A DNA stretch of 49,146 nt from a bacterium (GTDB lineage Bacteria > Calditrichota > Calditrichia > RBG-13-44-9 > J042): NCBI GenBank assembly GCA_015485355.1, contig WFTQ01000027.1:1-49146 (forward strand), read 5' to 3'. The position numbers were made by a program, and so were the translations under genes. The notes under the pieces are model-generated. The model was not told the origin of the DNA, ran no database searches, and saw only the letters and a list, made by a program, of their open reading frames with translations. Below are positions 18,282 to 27,621 of the stretch, one piece after another (position 1 is the stretch's first letter; each line of letters begins with the position of its first letter).

Positions 18282-19246
18282 GAGCGATCTTCCTTCAACG
18301 GTTCATTTTTGGGAGTCCGATAAAAAACCAGGAAAACTCCCCCGAGGCCACTCATCAGCATGGGGACCAGCGTGTTTAAGAACGAAAGGGAGAGCGCCTC
18401 CGCCGGTGTTAACCCCACGCGGGTCAACAAAAACACATATCCCGAATCCCGCACCCCCAATCCGTTAATGGAAGGCAAAAGTCCCAACAGGAATGCCACC
18501 GGAATGACCAGAAACAGGAATTGAAAACTGACCTGCTCCAGGTTCAGGGATCGTGCCAGCAGATAATTCATGAAAATAAAAACAATCTGACTACACAGGG
18601 AAAACAGATAGGTGATGCCGATGCGGGCCTTATGCGCCCGAAACACATGGATGCTGTTGAGCACCCGATTGAGCCGATTTCCCAGGTCAAAAAACTCAAT
18701 TTTTTCAAAGACCTGCACAATCCTGCGAAAGAATCGGGGATTCAGCACCAGCCCAAAACCCAGGCCCACTAAAATTAACATCGTGACGGTCACATAAACA
18801 ATACGCAGGGTATGGAAATGTTGCAATACCCAGAACAGAGAAAAAGCGGCCAGACTGAGGGTGGCGATTAACCCCAACATGCGCTCAAACAAGACAATGC
18901 CCACACTTTCGGCCCGGCGGTCGCATAAACGGGCCACATTGTAAGCCCGACTGATGTCCCCACCAATGGTGGTCGGCAAAAAATTGTTAAAAAAGTAACC
19001 GATGAAATAAAACACCAGCAATTTGGGATAACCGGGTCGGATATCGAGCGTTTGCAGCAGCAACTTCCAGCGCCAGGTTAACAATAGAAGTCCCACCAAA
19101 AAAGCACATAGGGCCGACCCGAAGTACAATCCGTTCACCCGACGGAGGATTGAATAGATGGTGGAAATATCGGCCAGATAAATGAGATACCCCAGCAGGC
19201 CAATACTGACCGCAAAACGGACGATTTGCACAATAATTTTTCTCAT
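18278..19246 (-). CDS. Lysylphosphatidylglycerol synthase TM / UPF0104 flippase-like membrane protein
   Basis: 322 residues with about eight membrane segments. The family pattern is visible: LLTWRWKLLLQTL after the second helix, FFNNFLPTTIGGDISRAY, the LFERMLGLIATL stretch, and LPSINGLGVRDSGYVFLL near the C-terminus. Members flip or transfer lipids (MprF N-terminal domain) or act in lipid-linked glycan routes (AglD-like). Next to a polyprenol-phosphate sugar synthase and GT117, a role in moving a lipid-linked sugar across the inner membrane is plausible but unproven. It starts 13 bases after the GT117 gene and overlaps DUF4837 by four bases. Confidence 0.82.
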   Translation of the reverse strand: MRKIIVQIVRFAVSIGLLGYLIYLADISTIYSILRRVNGLYFGSALCAFLVGLLLLTWRWKLLLQTLDIRPGYPKLLVFYFIGYFFNNFLPTTIGGDISRAYNVARLCDRRAESVGIVLFERMLGLIATLSLAAFSLFWVLQHFHTLRIVYVTVTMLILVGLGFGLVLNPRFFRRIVQVFEKIEFFDLGNRLNRVLNSIHVFRAHKARIGITYLFSLCSQIVFIFMNYLLARSLNLEQVSFQFLFLVIPVAFLLGLLPSINGLGVRDSGYVFLLTRVGLTPAEALSLSFLNTLVPMLMSGLGGVFLVFYRTPKNEPLKEDRS

Positions 19247-19258
19247 CCAGCATCAACT

Positions 19259-22078
19259 TCAGGATCGTTTCTTCTGCTCGCGCTTTAATTTCTGGTATTT
19301 CTCCAACCGTTTTCTGGCTGTTTTATCGTTGGGATTCTTTTCCAACCATTCTTCCAGAATCCGAATCGATTTATCGATTTCTCCCAACTCTTTGTAGACA
19401 TCGACCAGATATCCCTTAATGCGTGGATTTTCCGGCATCCGATTCAAAACCGCCTCGAAGGCCACCCGAGCAATCTGCCAGCGCCGATTCTGTGCGGCCA
19501 GCTCTCCGATGGCCTGCAGCTCCGGTGGAGAATAGTTCTTTATCGTCAATGAATCCAAAGGCTTCTCTCCACTCAGATAGGCAATGCCATCCAGGTAAGA
19601 ACGGATCCGGGGATAACGCGGATTGTCGTCCAGTATGCGTTCAAAGGCCAGCCGGGCCACCGACCACTTTTCCGACTGCATGGCTATCTCCCCGATGCTC
19701 CGCAACTCCTCGTGGGTAAAGTTATCCAGATTCAACCTCTCCAGAGGACGTACCCCGGCAATAAAACCATATCCTTCCAGTATTTTCTTCATTAGCGGCG
19801 TATTATAAGGGATAACTTCCGGAGGCATCACCTTAAACACTTTCCGGACAACCTCTTTAAACCGTACCGTGTCCTTATGGGTTATGTAATAGGACGCCAG
19901 TTGAGAGAAGGCCGCCCGATAGTTCTGGATCAATCCCCGATGAATGTAATCGTAATACACGTTGGGATTATCCAGATTCCGATATTTGAACTTATTCATT
20001 AGCATATCGTAAAGAATTTCCGGATGAATCGACCAGTTGGGCAGGGAGGTGATCTTCATGACCAGCCCATCCATTCGCAAATACCGGCGCAGACCATCCA
20101 GCATGTTGTCCTGAGAGACGGTGACACCGAAATACAACGGTTTCTGAAATCGATTACTGAAGAGAATGTTCAACACCATAAAGTCCTGCACGCGGAGGAA
20201 CTGATTCGCAAACTTGGGGCCCAGATCGAAGCGCAGGGGACCCTTGGGTTGGCCCCGATATTCCGGAAAGACTCTTTTCACTTCTTCAAACTCTTTTTTC
20301 CGATAGCTCTCCGGCACCTCGATGCGTATGGTCTTCTTTTCGGGCCAATACACCGGCATGATATTTTGAATCTGATCATCCGGCAGACTGATGGGCACTT
20401 TGGGCTCTTTGTTTTTCAACTGCAGAATGTACCAGTCGGTATTCAACAGACTCAGGTTGGCCACCCGCACATCGGTACGAATTTTTTCCACCTCCTGTAA
20501 ATACCAGAGCGGAAAGGTATCGTTGTCCCCATTGGTATACAAAATGCCGTTCTGTTCGACGTTAATCAACATATTATAGGAATAGTCCCACGGCAGGTAA
20601 TTGCCGGTGCGATTTTGCTCTCGGAAATTCTTTGCCAGCACCTGCAACGGAAGTAAGACAAACAGCAGGAGGGCGATCAATGCAGGAGCAAAGGCGTTTC
20701 TTTGACCGAGTTTTTGATGCAACCATTCCAGAACGGCCGCGACCCCCACGCCGATCCAGATGGAGAAGGCAAAAAAGGAGCCCACATAACTGTAGTCGCG
20801 TTCCCGCGGCTGGGGATCGGGTTGATTTAAATATAACACAATGGCCAGACCGGTCATAAAAAAGAGGGCAAATACCGCCAGTCCGTGCTTCCAATCCCGC
20901 CGAAAATGATAATAGGCCCCCAGCAATCCCACCAGCAACGGTAAGCCCAGAAATTTAGAAGGGTCCACATCATGCTCGTTAGCCGATTTCCCTAAAAAGT
21001 TCCACAGAAAGTAGCGCACATACATTTTATTAATCTGATACCGCCAGAAAAAGTCCCAAGCGCTGCTATAGCGCTTTCCGTTGGGCGATTCCCGCCAAAC
21101 TTTTTCCCGATCCAGGGTGTGCTCTCCGTACTGCTCCCGTTTCAGATAGCTGATAAACCGTTCGATGGTTTCGGGATCATTTTCATCGATATTGGGATCC
21201 AGCCCGGAACGGATATAAATGGTGAGATAGCTGGAGTATCCAATGATGATCAACAGCAACGAAGAGATGAGCAGCGAGCTCACCGCATGGCGTCCCTGAA
21301 GGGAAAGAATCAACACCACCAGGAGCAGCAAAATGGCAAACACCAGGGCCACAAATCCACCCCATTCGGCAATTTTGGGCACGCCCATGATGGTCACCGG
21401 ATACACCAGGCCGGTAAGCGCCGCACCCACCGCCACCATCAGGATAAAATTTTTCCAGTTAAATTCGTAGCGCCGATAGAACACAATCATCACCACCATG
21501 GGGAGGGTCAACACGTTCAGGAGATGCACCCCGGTAGCCAGACCGATGATGTAGGCAATCAGCAATAAATACTTTTCGTTACCCATTTCTTGATGGCGGG
21601 TACCCCAGCGGAGAATCATCCACACCACCAGACTGGTAAAAAACATGGAGGGCGCATAGACTTCGGCCTCCACCGCATTAAACCAGAAGCTGTTGGTAAA
21701 GGCGAAGGTTAAGGCACCTATCAATGCCCCGAGATAGGGAATGAAAGCGTTAAAGCCATCGGTTCGTTTGTAAAACTCTTTCATCACCTGAACAATGATC
21801 AAATACAGGAAGAATACCGAAGCGGCCGAGGAAAGCACCGAAATGAAATTCACCCGCATGGCGATGTCTTCGAACAGGGGCAACAGGGTAAAAATCCGCC
21901 CCACCAGTAAATAAAGGGGAGCCCCGGGGGGATGCGGTATGCCCATTGTATAGGAACAGGCAATGAATTCTCCACAGTCCCAGAACGATACCGTGGGAGC
22001 CATAGTCATCAAATATACAACCATACTGAAAACAAACGCCAATCCGCCAAACAGCTTATGAACCCAATCGCTCTTCAT
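19259..22078 (-). CDS. GT117 (DUF2723) membrane glycosyltransferase with C-terminal TPR-like repeats
   Basis: 939 residues. The N-terminal half (about 1-500) has ten or more membrane helices. It carries the DUF2723 signature TVSFWDCGEFIA near residue 30, with acidic residues in the first external loop as in GT-C enzymes, followed by GIPHPPGAPLYLLVGR. The second half is soluble, probably periplasmic, and ends in TPR-like repeats (WSVARLAFERILDDNPRYPRI and WQIARVAFEAVLNRMPENPRI are two related copies). GT-C enzymes take sugar from a polyprenyl phosphate donor. The repeats could bind a protein acceptor. It starts inside the end of the GT2 gene (23-base overlap). Confidence 0.88.
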   Translation of the reverse strand: MKSDWVHKLFGGLAFVFSMVVYLMTMAPTVSFWDCGEFIACSYTMGIPHPPGAPLYLLVGRIFTLLPLFEDIAMRVNFISVLSSAASVFFLYLIIVQVMKEFYKRTDGFNAFIPYLGALIGALTFAFTNSFWFNAVEAEVYAPSMFFTSLVVWMILRWGTRHQEMGNEKYLLLIAYIIGLATGVHLLNVLTLPMVVMIVFYRRYEFNWKNFILMVAVGAALTGLVYPVTIMGVPKIAEWGGFVALVFAILLLLVVLILSLQGRHAVSSLLISSLLLIIIGYSSYLTIYIRSGLDPNIDENDPETIERFISYLKREQYGEHTLDREKVWRESPNGKRYSSAWDFFWRYQINKMYVRYFLWNFLGKSANEHDVDPSKFLGLPLLVGLLGAYYHFRRDWKHGLAVFALFFMTGLAIVLYLNQPDPQPRERDYSYVGSFFAFSIWIGVGVAAVLEWLHQKLGQRNAFAPALIALLLFVLLPLQVLAKNFREQNRTGNYLPWDYSYNMLINVEQNGILYTNGDNDTFPLWYLQEVEKIRTDVRVANLSLLNTDWYILQLKNKEPKVPISLPDDQIQNIMPVYWPEKKTIRIEVPESYRKKEFEEVKRVFPEYRGQPKGPLRFDLGPKFANQFLRVQDFMVLNILFSNRFQKPLYFGVTVSQDNMLDGLRRYLRMDGLVMKITSLPNWSIHPEILYDMLMNKFKYRNLDNPNVYYDYIHRGLIQNYRAAFSQLASYYITHKDTVRFKEVVRKVFKVMPPEVIPYNTPLMKKILEGYGFIAGVRPLERLNLDNFTHEELRSIGEIAMQSEKWSVARLAFERILDDNPRYPRIRSYLDGIAYLSGEKPLDSLTIKNYSPPELQAIGELAAQNRRWQIARVAFEAVLNRMPENPRIKGYLVDVYKELGEIDKSIRILEEWLEKNPNDKTARKRLEKYQKLKREQKKRS

Positions 22079-23201
22079 AGACCTTTTCCACTCCTGTTTT
22101 TTTCCTCCAATGAACCGGGATGTCGACCCTGCCGATGCGTTTCAAGAATGTGTGAATAAACAACAAGTCCTGAAACCGTTTGCGTTTGAAAAGAAAATAC
22201 TCCAGAACGACGCTTCCGGGATACATTCGTTTCAACACTTCCGTATCGCTGACCTTGCGAAGACGCTGGGTACGCGTTCGATTCCGTAAGATGATACGGA
22301 TGTGGCGGAAAACCCAGTAATATGCCCGCAGAATGGCGCCGGCGTTGCGCCAGTGGCCTTTGACGAATTCGCTCAGGAAAGCGGTGCTGTCCATCAGGAT
22401 GCGCAGCGGGAGCCGGACCAGGAGACGCCGCTTGGAAAGATTTTTGATCAACAAAAAGATGTTGTTGCGGAAATTCCAGTAGGTTTTCCGGGGATTGGCC
22501 TGATCCAGCGTACCTCCCACAAAATGCCAGACGCGCGACTGGGGAATGGAGACGACCTCCCAACCGGCCAGACGCAAGCGCCAGCACAAATCGATTTCCT
22601 CCATGTGAATAACAAAATCCTCATCCAGCCCGCCCACGGCGTCCAGGGCGCTTTTACGCAAAAATAAACAGGCCCCCGAGGCCCAGAACAATCCCATGGG
22701 ATCATCATATTGGCCCTCATCTTTCTCGGTGGTAAAAAATATCCGCCCTCGTAAAAACGGATACCCCAGCCAATCGATGAAACCGCCGCAAGCCCCGGCA
22801 TACTCCAGTTGATCCCGCTGCTGGAGCCCCAAAATCTTGGGCTGAACGGCCGCAATGTTGGGATTGCCCTCGAAAGCCGCCACCACGGGCTCGATAAACC
22901 CCGGCTCCACCTCGGTATCGTTGTTCAACAAACACACGTATTTTCCTCGGGCGACTTTTAAGCCCACATTGTTGCCCCGGGCATACATATAATTTTCCGG
23001 ATTACGAACCACTTTCACTTCGGGGAAATGACGAGCCACATAGCGAACACTCTCGTCATCGGAGAAATTGTCCACCATGATAATTTCCAGATTCGGATAG
23101 GTCACCTGGCGCAACGAGGTAAACAAATCGGGAAGAAACTTGATCCCATTAAAATTTAAGGTGACAATGGAAACCAATGGATATTCGCCGTTCGGGTACA
23201 T
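22056..23201 (-). CDS. Glycosyltransferase family 2 (rhamnosyltransferase-like)
   Basis: 381 residues. The GT-A core shows VSIVTLNFNG, the DNFSDDESV nucleotide site, LLNNDTEVEPG metal-binding stretch and EEIDLCWRLRLAGW acceptor region, the pattern of WbbL/rhamnosyltransferase-like GT2 enzymes. The C-terminal 120 residues are basic and probably membrane-associated. It is the first gene of the minus-strand glycosylation unit. The ATG at 23201 has only a weak ribosome site (GGAAAATAA). The GT117 start lies within its 3' end. Confidence 0.88.
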   Translation of the reverse strand: MYPNGEYPLVSIVTLNFNGIKFLPDLFTSLRQVTYPNLEIIMVDNFSDDESVRYVARHFPEVKVVRNPENYMYARGNNVGLKVARGKYVCLLNNDTEVEPGFIEPVVAAFEGNPNIAAVQPKILGLQQRDQLEYAGACGGFIDWLGYPFLRGRIFFTTEKDEGQYDDPMGLFWASGACLFLRKSALDAVGGLDEDFVIHMEEIDLCWRLRLAGWEVVSIPQSRVWHFVGGTLDQANPRKTYWNFRNNIFLLIKNLSKRRLLVRLPLRILMDSTAFLSEFVKGHWRNAGAILRAYYWVFRHIRIILRNRTRTQRLRKVSDTEVLKRMYPGSVVLEYFLFKRKRFQDLLFIHTFLKRIGRVDIPVHWRKKTGVEKVYEERLGS

Positions 23202-23270
23202 ATAGCTTGTTATTTTCCAATTTTTTAAAGGATTTCAGTTTAAGAAAAATACAAAATCAACGCAAGCAAT

Positions 23271-23324
23271 AAAAAACGGGTGCTCCACCCGCCGATAAAC
23301 AGCGACCCACCCGAACGGTGGGTC
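23271..23324 (-). terminator. Intrinsic terminator behind the DUF1844 gene
   Basis: On the minus strand a perfect hairpin GACCCACC-loop-GGTGGGTC (23304-23324) is followed by a second hairpin CGGGTG-GAG-CACCCG and six T residues (23271-23291). It separates the DUF1844 gene from the glycosylation unit. Confidence 0.85.
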
Positions 23325-23360
23325 AAAGAAGCGGCTCCGGCTACGGTTGTGATTTAACCC

Positions 23361-23801
23361 TTATCCCTTTTGGGGTTCCTCCGTTGTTTTTGTGGGTGCG
23401 GCCGGGTTCTTCGACGATTGCCGGGGGGGTGCCTTGGCTTCCCCACGCCTCGTCTCCTTTGCCTGCTCTTGTTGCCCCGCGGAGGGTGCGGTTCCGGGAG
23501 ACTCCGCCTGCCGGGTTTTTTCCCGCTTTTCCCGCTCGTATTCGTCCACGTAATTCAACTTCAAATCCGCCAGCGTCTGGGTTAACAACCGTTCCTCATT
23601 CTCGGTTAAATTGCCACTGGTTTTTTCTTTCAACATATCCAGCATATCGATGGCCACCTTAGCCAGTTCCAGATTGCGTTCAATCTTATCCGTGGCCGGA
23701 TTCTTCACTTTTCCTAAACTGACCCAGGCCTGAAAACGCCACTGCTCAACCAGGGAAAAAAACAGCATTTCATTCTTTTGTTCGTGAGAAAGCTTTTCCA
23801 T
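23361..23801 (-). CDS. DUF1844-family protein
   Basis: 146 residues. The first 95 match DUF1844: FFSLVEQWRFQAWVSLGKVKNP, then AKVAIDMLDMLKEKT-GNLTENEERLL and LADLKLNYVDEY. The last 45 residues are a low-complexity tail rich in Lys, Glu, Ala and Pro. The family is cytoplasmic, widespread in FCB and related bacteria, and of unknown function. It is divergent from rlmN across 159 bases and is closed by a terminator. Confidence 0.85.
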   Translation of the reverse strand: MEKLSHEQKNEMLFFSLVEQWRFQAWVSLGKVKNPATDKIERNLELAKVAIDMLDMLKEKTSGNLTENEERLLTQTLADLKLNYVDEYEREKREKTRQAESPGTAPSAGQQEQAKETRRGEAKAPPRQSSKNPAAPTKTTEEPQKG

Positions 23802-23960
23802 TCATCCGCCTCCTCATTTTGATGTTTTCCATTTTTATAATTTTTTTCACAATCTTTGTTTCCCCCGGCACCGGAAAATTTTAAATTATTGGCGTTTTTT
23901 TTAAGCGATTAATGTAAATTGGATGGTGAAATTTAACAACAACATTTTTAACGAAGACCA

Positions 23961-25040
23961 ATGAAGCCCATCTGCGATACACGTCCCTCACTGCTGGGGC
24001 AGACACCGGAACAAATTCAAGCCCAGCTGGCTTCCTTTGGGCAGCCACCCTACCGGGGGAGACAGATTTACAAATGGCTGCATCTTAAAAATGCCGATTC
24101 TTTTCTGGAAATGAGTGACCTGCCCCTGTCCCTCCGCCGGAAGTTGGAAGACCACTTCCGGATTAAAACATTGCACTTAGTATCCCGGGAAGTTTCGCGG
24201 GACGGCACCGAAAAATATTTGTGGGAACTGGTGGATGGCTTGCGCCTGGAAAGTGTGCTCATCCCGGATCCCCCGCGGGTGACCCTATGCCTTTCTACCC
24301 AGGTGGGATGTGCCTTGAATTGCCGATTTTGTGCCACCGGCCGCATGGGATTCAGTCGCAACCTGAGCACCGGAGAAATGGTGGAGCAAGTGCTGCAAGC
24401 GCAACGATTGTCCGGGCGGCGCATCACCAACATCGTGTTTATGGGCATGGGCGAGCCGTTCTTGAACTATTCCCGGGTGATTCAAGCCGCTAAAATTCTG
24501 GGCGATCCCGAAGGACTGGCCGTCGCCAACAAACGCATTACCATATCGACCAGCGGAATCGTCCCCAAAATTTATCAATACGCCGATGAGCGCCATCCCT
24601 ACGGTCTAGCCATTTCCCTGCACGCCCCCAACCAAGAGGTCCGGGAGCGGATCATGCCGCTGGCCGAAAAATTTCCCCTGGATCAGTTGATGGCCGGTGC
24701 CGCTTATTACGTGGGTCAACACAAGCGCCGGCGCATTACCTTCGAATACGTGTTGCTGGAGGGAATCAACGATGAACCGGTTCATGCCCATCAGCTGCTG
24801 CGTATTCTCTCTCCCATCCGTTGCAAATTGAACCTGATTCCCTATAACGATGCGGGGCTGGGATTTCGGGCCCCTTCGGAAACGCGAGTCCAGCGGTTCC
24901 TGGATGCGCTGTTGCAGGCCCCTTTTACCGTAACGGTGCGACGGAATCGCGGCAACGACATCAGTGCCGCCTGCGGCCAGCTATACGTGAAAATGGGAAA
25001 ACGGCAACGGTTGTGCCTGCAACCCCTGTCACCGGAATAA
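23961..25040 (+). CDS. rlmN: 23S rRNA (adenine-2503 C2)-methyltransferase, radical SAM
   Basis: 359 residues. The radical-SAM cluster ligands are Cys117, Cys121 and Cys124 (CALNCRFC). GMGEPFLNY, the STSGIVPKI stretch, and the C-terminal CGQLYVKMG with the second catalytic Cys are present. RlmN methylates A2503 of 23S rRNA and A37 of some tRNAs. RlmN and Cfr share these motifs; the chromosomal setting and ordinary sequence favour RlmN. Start taken at ATG 23961, with only a weak ribosome site. Confidence 0.93.
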   Translation: MKPICDTRPSLLGQTPEQIQAQLASFGQPPYRGRQIYKWLHLKNADSFLEMSDLPLSLRRKLEDHFRIKTLHLVSREVSRDGTEKYLWELVDGLRLESVLIPDPPRVTLCLSTQVGCALNCRFCATGRMGFSRNLSTGEMVEQVLQAQRLSGRRITNIVFMGMGEPFLNYSRVIQAAKILGDPEGLAVANKRITISTSGIVPKIYQYADERHPYGLAISLHAPNQEVRERIMPLAEKFPLDQLMAGAAYYVGQHKRRRITFEYVLLEGINDEPVHAHQLLRILSPIRCKLNLIPYNDAGLGFRAPSETRVQRFLDALLQAPFTVTVRRNRGNDISAACGQLYVKMGKRQRLCLQPLSPE

Positions 25041-25182
25041 AACTCGCGAGAAGTCATGGAATGGATTTATGGGTAGTCATTATGTTATTTTTATCACAAT
25101 ATTGGAACCGAAGCAACGTATTTTGGGCACCCGGGGCAAGGGCACCATAGACCCCGGGCATCGGTACACGACAGTTAAATAC

Positions 25183-25197
25183 ATGGTCATCAAGTGA
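25183..25197 (+). other. Possible four-codon leader reading frame before adk
   Basis: ATG GTC ATC AAG TGA reads M-V-I-K-stop. It repeats the first bases of adk: ACATGGTCATCA occurs at 25181-25192 and again at 25210-25221. No ribosome site precedes the first copy. It may be a small duplication of the start region rather than a functional leader. Confidence 0.25.
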
Positions 25198-25211
25198 AGC
25201 GAGGAGTCGAC

Positions 25212-25865
25212 ATGGTCATCATTCTCCTTGGAGCACCCGGCGCCGGCAAAGGGACACAGGCCAAACGCATTATGCAAGAGTACCGTATCCCGCAAATCTC
25301 TACCGGAGACATTCTGCGGGCCGAAGTCGAAGCACAATCGGACCTGGGAAAACTGGTGAAGAGCATCATGGAACAGGGTCAACTGGTGTCCGACGATATC
25401 ATGATCCAGATCATCGAAAAACGCATTCAGCAACCCGATTGCCGCAAGGGTTTCATTCTGGATGGGTTTCCCCGCACCATTCCCCAGGCGCAAGCTTTAG
25501 AAGAACTGATTCAAAAACGGGATTCCGGTCGATTAAAAGTGATTGAAATCAGCGTACCGGACGAAGAAATTATCAAACGCATCAGCAACCGGCGGGTATG
25601 CCGGGTTTGCGGCAAGGACTATAATCGGCTGTTTCATCCGCCCCCGCCGGACAACCGATGCGAGGTCTGTGGGGGCGATGTTATCCAGCGCAGCGACGAT
25701 ACCGAAGAAACCGTCCGTAAACGCCTGGCGGAATACCGCAATAAAACGGCCGCCCTGGTGGACTATTACGAAAAAAAGAACCGACTCTATCGGGTAAACG
25801 GACTCCAGAGCATTGATCAGGTGTTCCGGGACATTCAAACCATTTTGGAACGGAATGGTCCGTGA
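25212..25865 (+). CDS. adk: Adenylate kinase (zinc-binding, long LID)
   Basis: 217 residues from the ATG at 25212, which has GAGGAG upstream; the frame also allows 25194. The P-loop GAPGAGKGTQ, the AMP-site STGDILRAE and the GFPRTIPQAQ motif are clear. The LID contains CRVCGKDYNRLFHPP and CEVCGG, two CxxC pairs that should bind structural zinc. The enzyme balances ATP, ADP and AMP. It stands apart from the secY-infB type ribosomal cluster where adk is often found. Confidence 0.96.
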   Translation: MVIILLGAPGAGKGTQAKRIMQEYRIPQISTGDILRAEVEAQSDLGKLVKSIMEQGQLVSDDIMIQIIEKRIQQPDCRKGFILDGFPRTIPQAQALEELIQKRDSGRLKVIEISVPDEEIIKRISNRRVCRVCGKDYNRLFHPPPPDNRCEVCGGDVIQRSDDTEETVRKRLAEYRNKTAALVDYYEKKNRLYRVNGLQSIDQVFRDIQTILERNGP

Positions 25866-26280
25866 TGGCCCCTGGATACGGGAACCGCCACCGTTTTCCT
25901 TTGGGATTTCTTTTACCGCCGGGATAAGCCGGCCGCAACACACCGTTGGTCTTCCATGACTTTTCTGGTTGCCCGGGACAAAAGTCCCGGGAAAATATGT
26001 TTACCGGGCCGCTGGGTCATCCCAACCTCACCGGCCCAAACCCAAGTGTCTGCCACAGTGGGCGGCCATTACTTTGAGTGAAATGCCAAGAATGCAATCG
26101 CATTTTTTTCCACGCCCCGGGGTGCTCCCTCACTCGGGAAAGGGAATCCGTTCCCGGAAGGATACCCGGAACGCCCCTTCCGATACGACCGCCCGGCCAC
26201 CGAGGGAACCGGCGGGTTTGCGGCGCCGGACGTAAACAAAAATCAAAGGTAAACATTGCTTCATTTTCATCTTAAATTTA
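25866..26280. other. 415-base intergenic region after adk
   Basis: No convincing gene on either strand. It holds a perfect 8-base-pair hairpin, CCCGGGAC-AAAA-GTCCCGGG (25972-25991), without a T run. Near 26091-26109 there is a short AATGC/GCATT stem followed by seven T residues, which could be a weak terminator of adk. The promoter of the downstream lipoprotein operon must also lie here, but I cannot place it. Confidence 0.4.
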
Positions 26281-27621
26281 ATGGCCGTAAGGTCGTTCAA
26301 TATAACCATGGATAATATGGTTCCAAAGGTACAGAAAGCCCTTCTCCAACAGACCATGACGGTGGTGCTTTTGGTTGTCGGAACGGGTTCGATCATTTTG
26401 TCCGGCTGTGCCGAGCGAGAGCGGAAAAACCCTTTCGATCCCGAAGCAAGCCAGGAAAGTCCCGTAAGCCTTTCTTTAAAACCCACTCCATCGGCGGTGA
26501 TCCTGGAATGGACGGTGGCCCCCATTTCCCAGGTGGTGGGCTATCGCATCTATCGATCGGTCAACGATGAGCGTCACTTTGTGTTGTATCAGGAATTGAA
26601 CACCGACAATCGGGTCTTTCTGGACACCGATGTGGAGCGATTCCGCTGGTATTACTATCGGGTAACGGCACTGGGGCCGGCCACAGAGAGTTTGCCTTCC
26701 AACACCGAACGCACGTACCTGGGCCCGGGAACCATTTATCTGGTTTCCAATTCCGGTTTCTGGATCCGCCAATTGAGTTACGATCTGTTGCACGAGCTGG
26801 ACAGCTATGACACCCGGTTTCCCCCGGTGGAATGGGCCCCTGCCATCGAGGACCATATGATCTGGCTGGCGTATGGTCCCTATCAACACCTGGGACGCCT
26901 GAACCTGGTTCTGGGACGCGAGGACAACTTTTTTGAAGAAGACCTTCGCAATCCCGTCGATGTGGAAATTGACGATCGAACCCGACGGTTATTTGTTCTG
27001 GACGACGGCAACAATGAATTGATAGTAATAGACGACCTGAAGGTTATCCACCGGGTTCAACTACCCAAAGGGGTTTATCTTCGATGTCAGATTCATTCCG
27101 GTACCCGGAGGCTGGGAATACTGAGTGAAACCCGATTCTTGCTGTTTTCCCTGGACAGCCGAGCGATTGTGCATCAACGGAATGCAGACTCGAACTTTCG
27201 CTACCAGGATCTGGAGGTCACCGACAAGGCCGTTTACCTGCTGGCTTCAGATGTCCAGGAACAGCAAACCCAGCTCATCACCCTGACCCCACCGTTGTGG
27301 GAAGCCGCTAAAAGGCCGTTAAACGGGATTTTCTTCGAAATGGCGGTCGATGTTTCCAACCAGGTGTTTTATCTGGCGCAGATCACCGACATCCGCCGCC
27401 CCGACGAAAATCAGCGGCTGGTGAAACTTTCTTTCTCCGGCAGTCGTCTTCTGGAAGTGGATAATTTCAATTTTATTGCAGATATTAAAATTAATCCGTA
27501 TGATCATTCTGTTGTGGTGGTGGACCGGCTGCGAGATCGCTTGAGCCTGATCAATGAAGAAGGGAAATTAATTTCGGAATCCATCAAACTTTACGATCCC
27601 ATTCGTGTACATATTGAATAA
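26281..27621 (+). CDS. Lipoprotein with a fibronectin type III domain and a beta-propeller-like region
   Basis: 446 residues from the first ATG; ATG codons at 26308 and 26317 are credible alternatives because no clear ribosome site is seen. A hydrophobic segment ends in lipobox LSGC (Cys43 in the long numbering), so the mature protein is probably lipid-anchored. An FN3-like domain follows (about 60-145: VILEW, VVGYRIYR, YYYRVTALG). The remaining 300 residues look like beta-propeller repeats of the NHL or WD type (LFVLDDGNNELIVIDD). Its stop overlaps the ATG of the membrane phosphatase, so it may be the envelope sensor of the partner-switching operon. That role is inferred. Confidence 0.8.
   Translation: MAVRSFNITMDNMVPKVQKALLQQTMTVVLLVVGTGSIILSGCAERERKNPFDPEASQESPVSLSLKPTPSAVILEWTVAPISQVVGYRIYRSVNDERHFVLYQELNTDNRVFLDTDVERFRWYYYRVTALGPATESLPSNTERTYLGPGTIYLVSNSGFWIRQLSYDLLHELDSYDTRFPPVEWAPAIEDHMIWLAYGPYQHLGRLNLVLGREDNFFEEDLRNPVDVEIDDRTRRLFVLDDGNNELIVIDDLKVIHRVQLPKGVYLRCQIHSGTRRLGILSETRFLLFSLDSRAIVHQRNADSNFRYQDLEVTDKAVYLLASDVQEQQTQLITLTPPLWEAAKRPLNGIFFEMAVDVSNQVFYLAQITDIRRPDENQRLVKLSFSGSRLLEVDNFNFIADIKINPYDHSVVVVDRLRDRLSLINEEGKLISESIKLYDPIRVHIE

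Noticed and set aside
25972-25991. CCCGGGAC/GTCCCGGG hairpin as terminator of adk
   Set aside because: No T run on either strand; kept only as a note in the intergenic entry.
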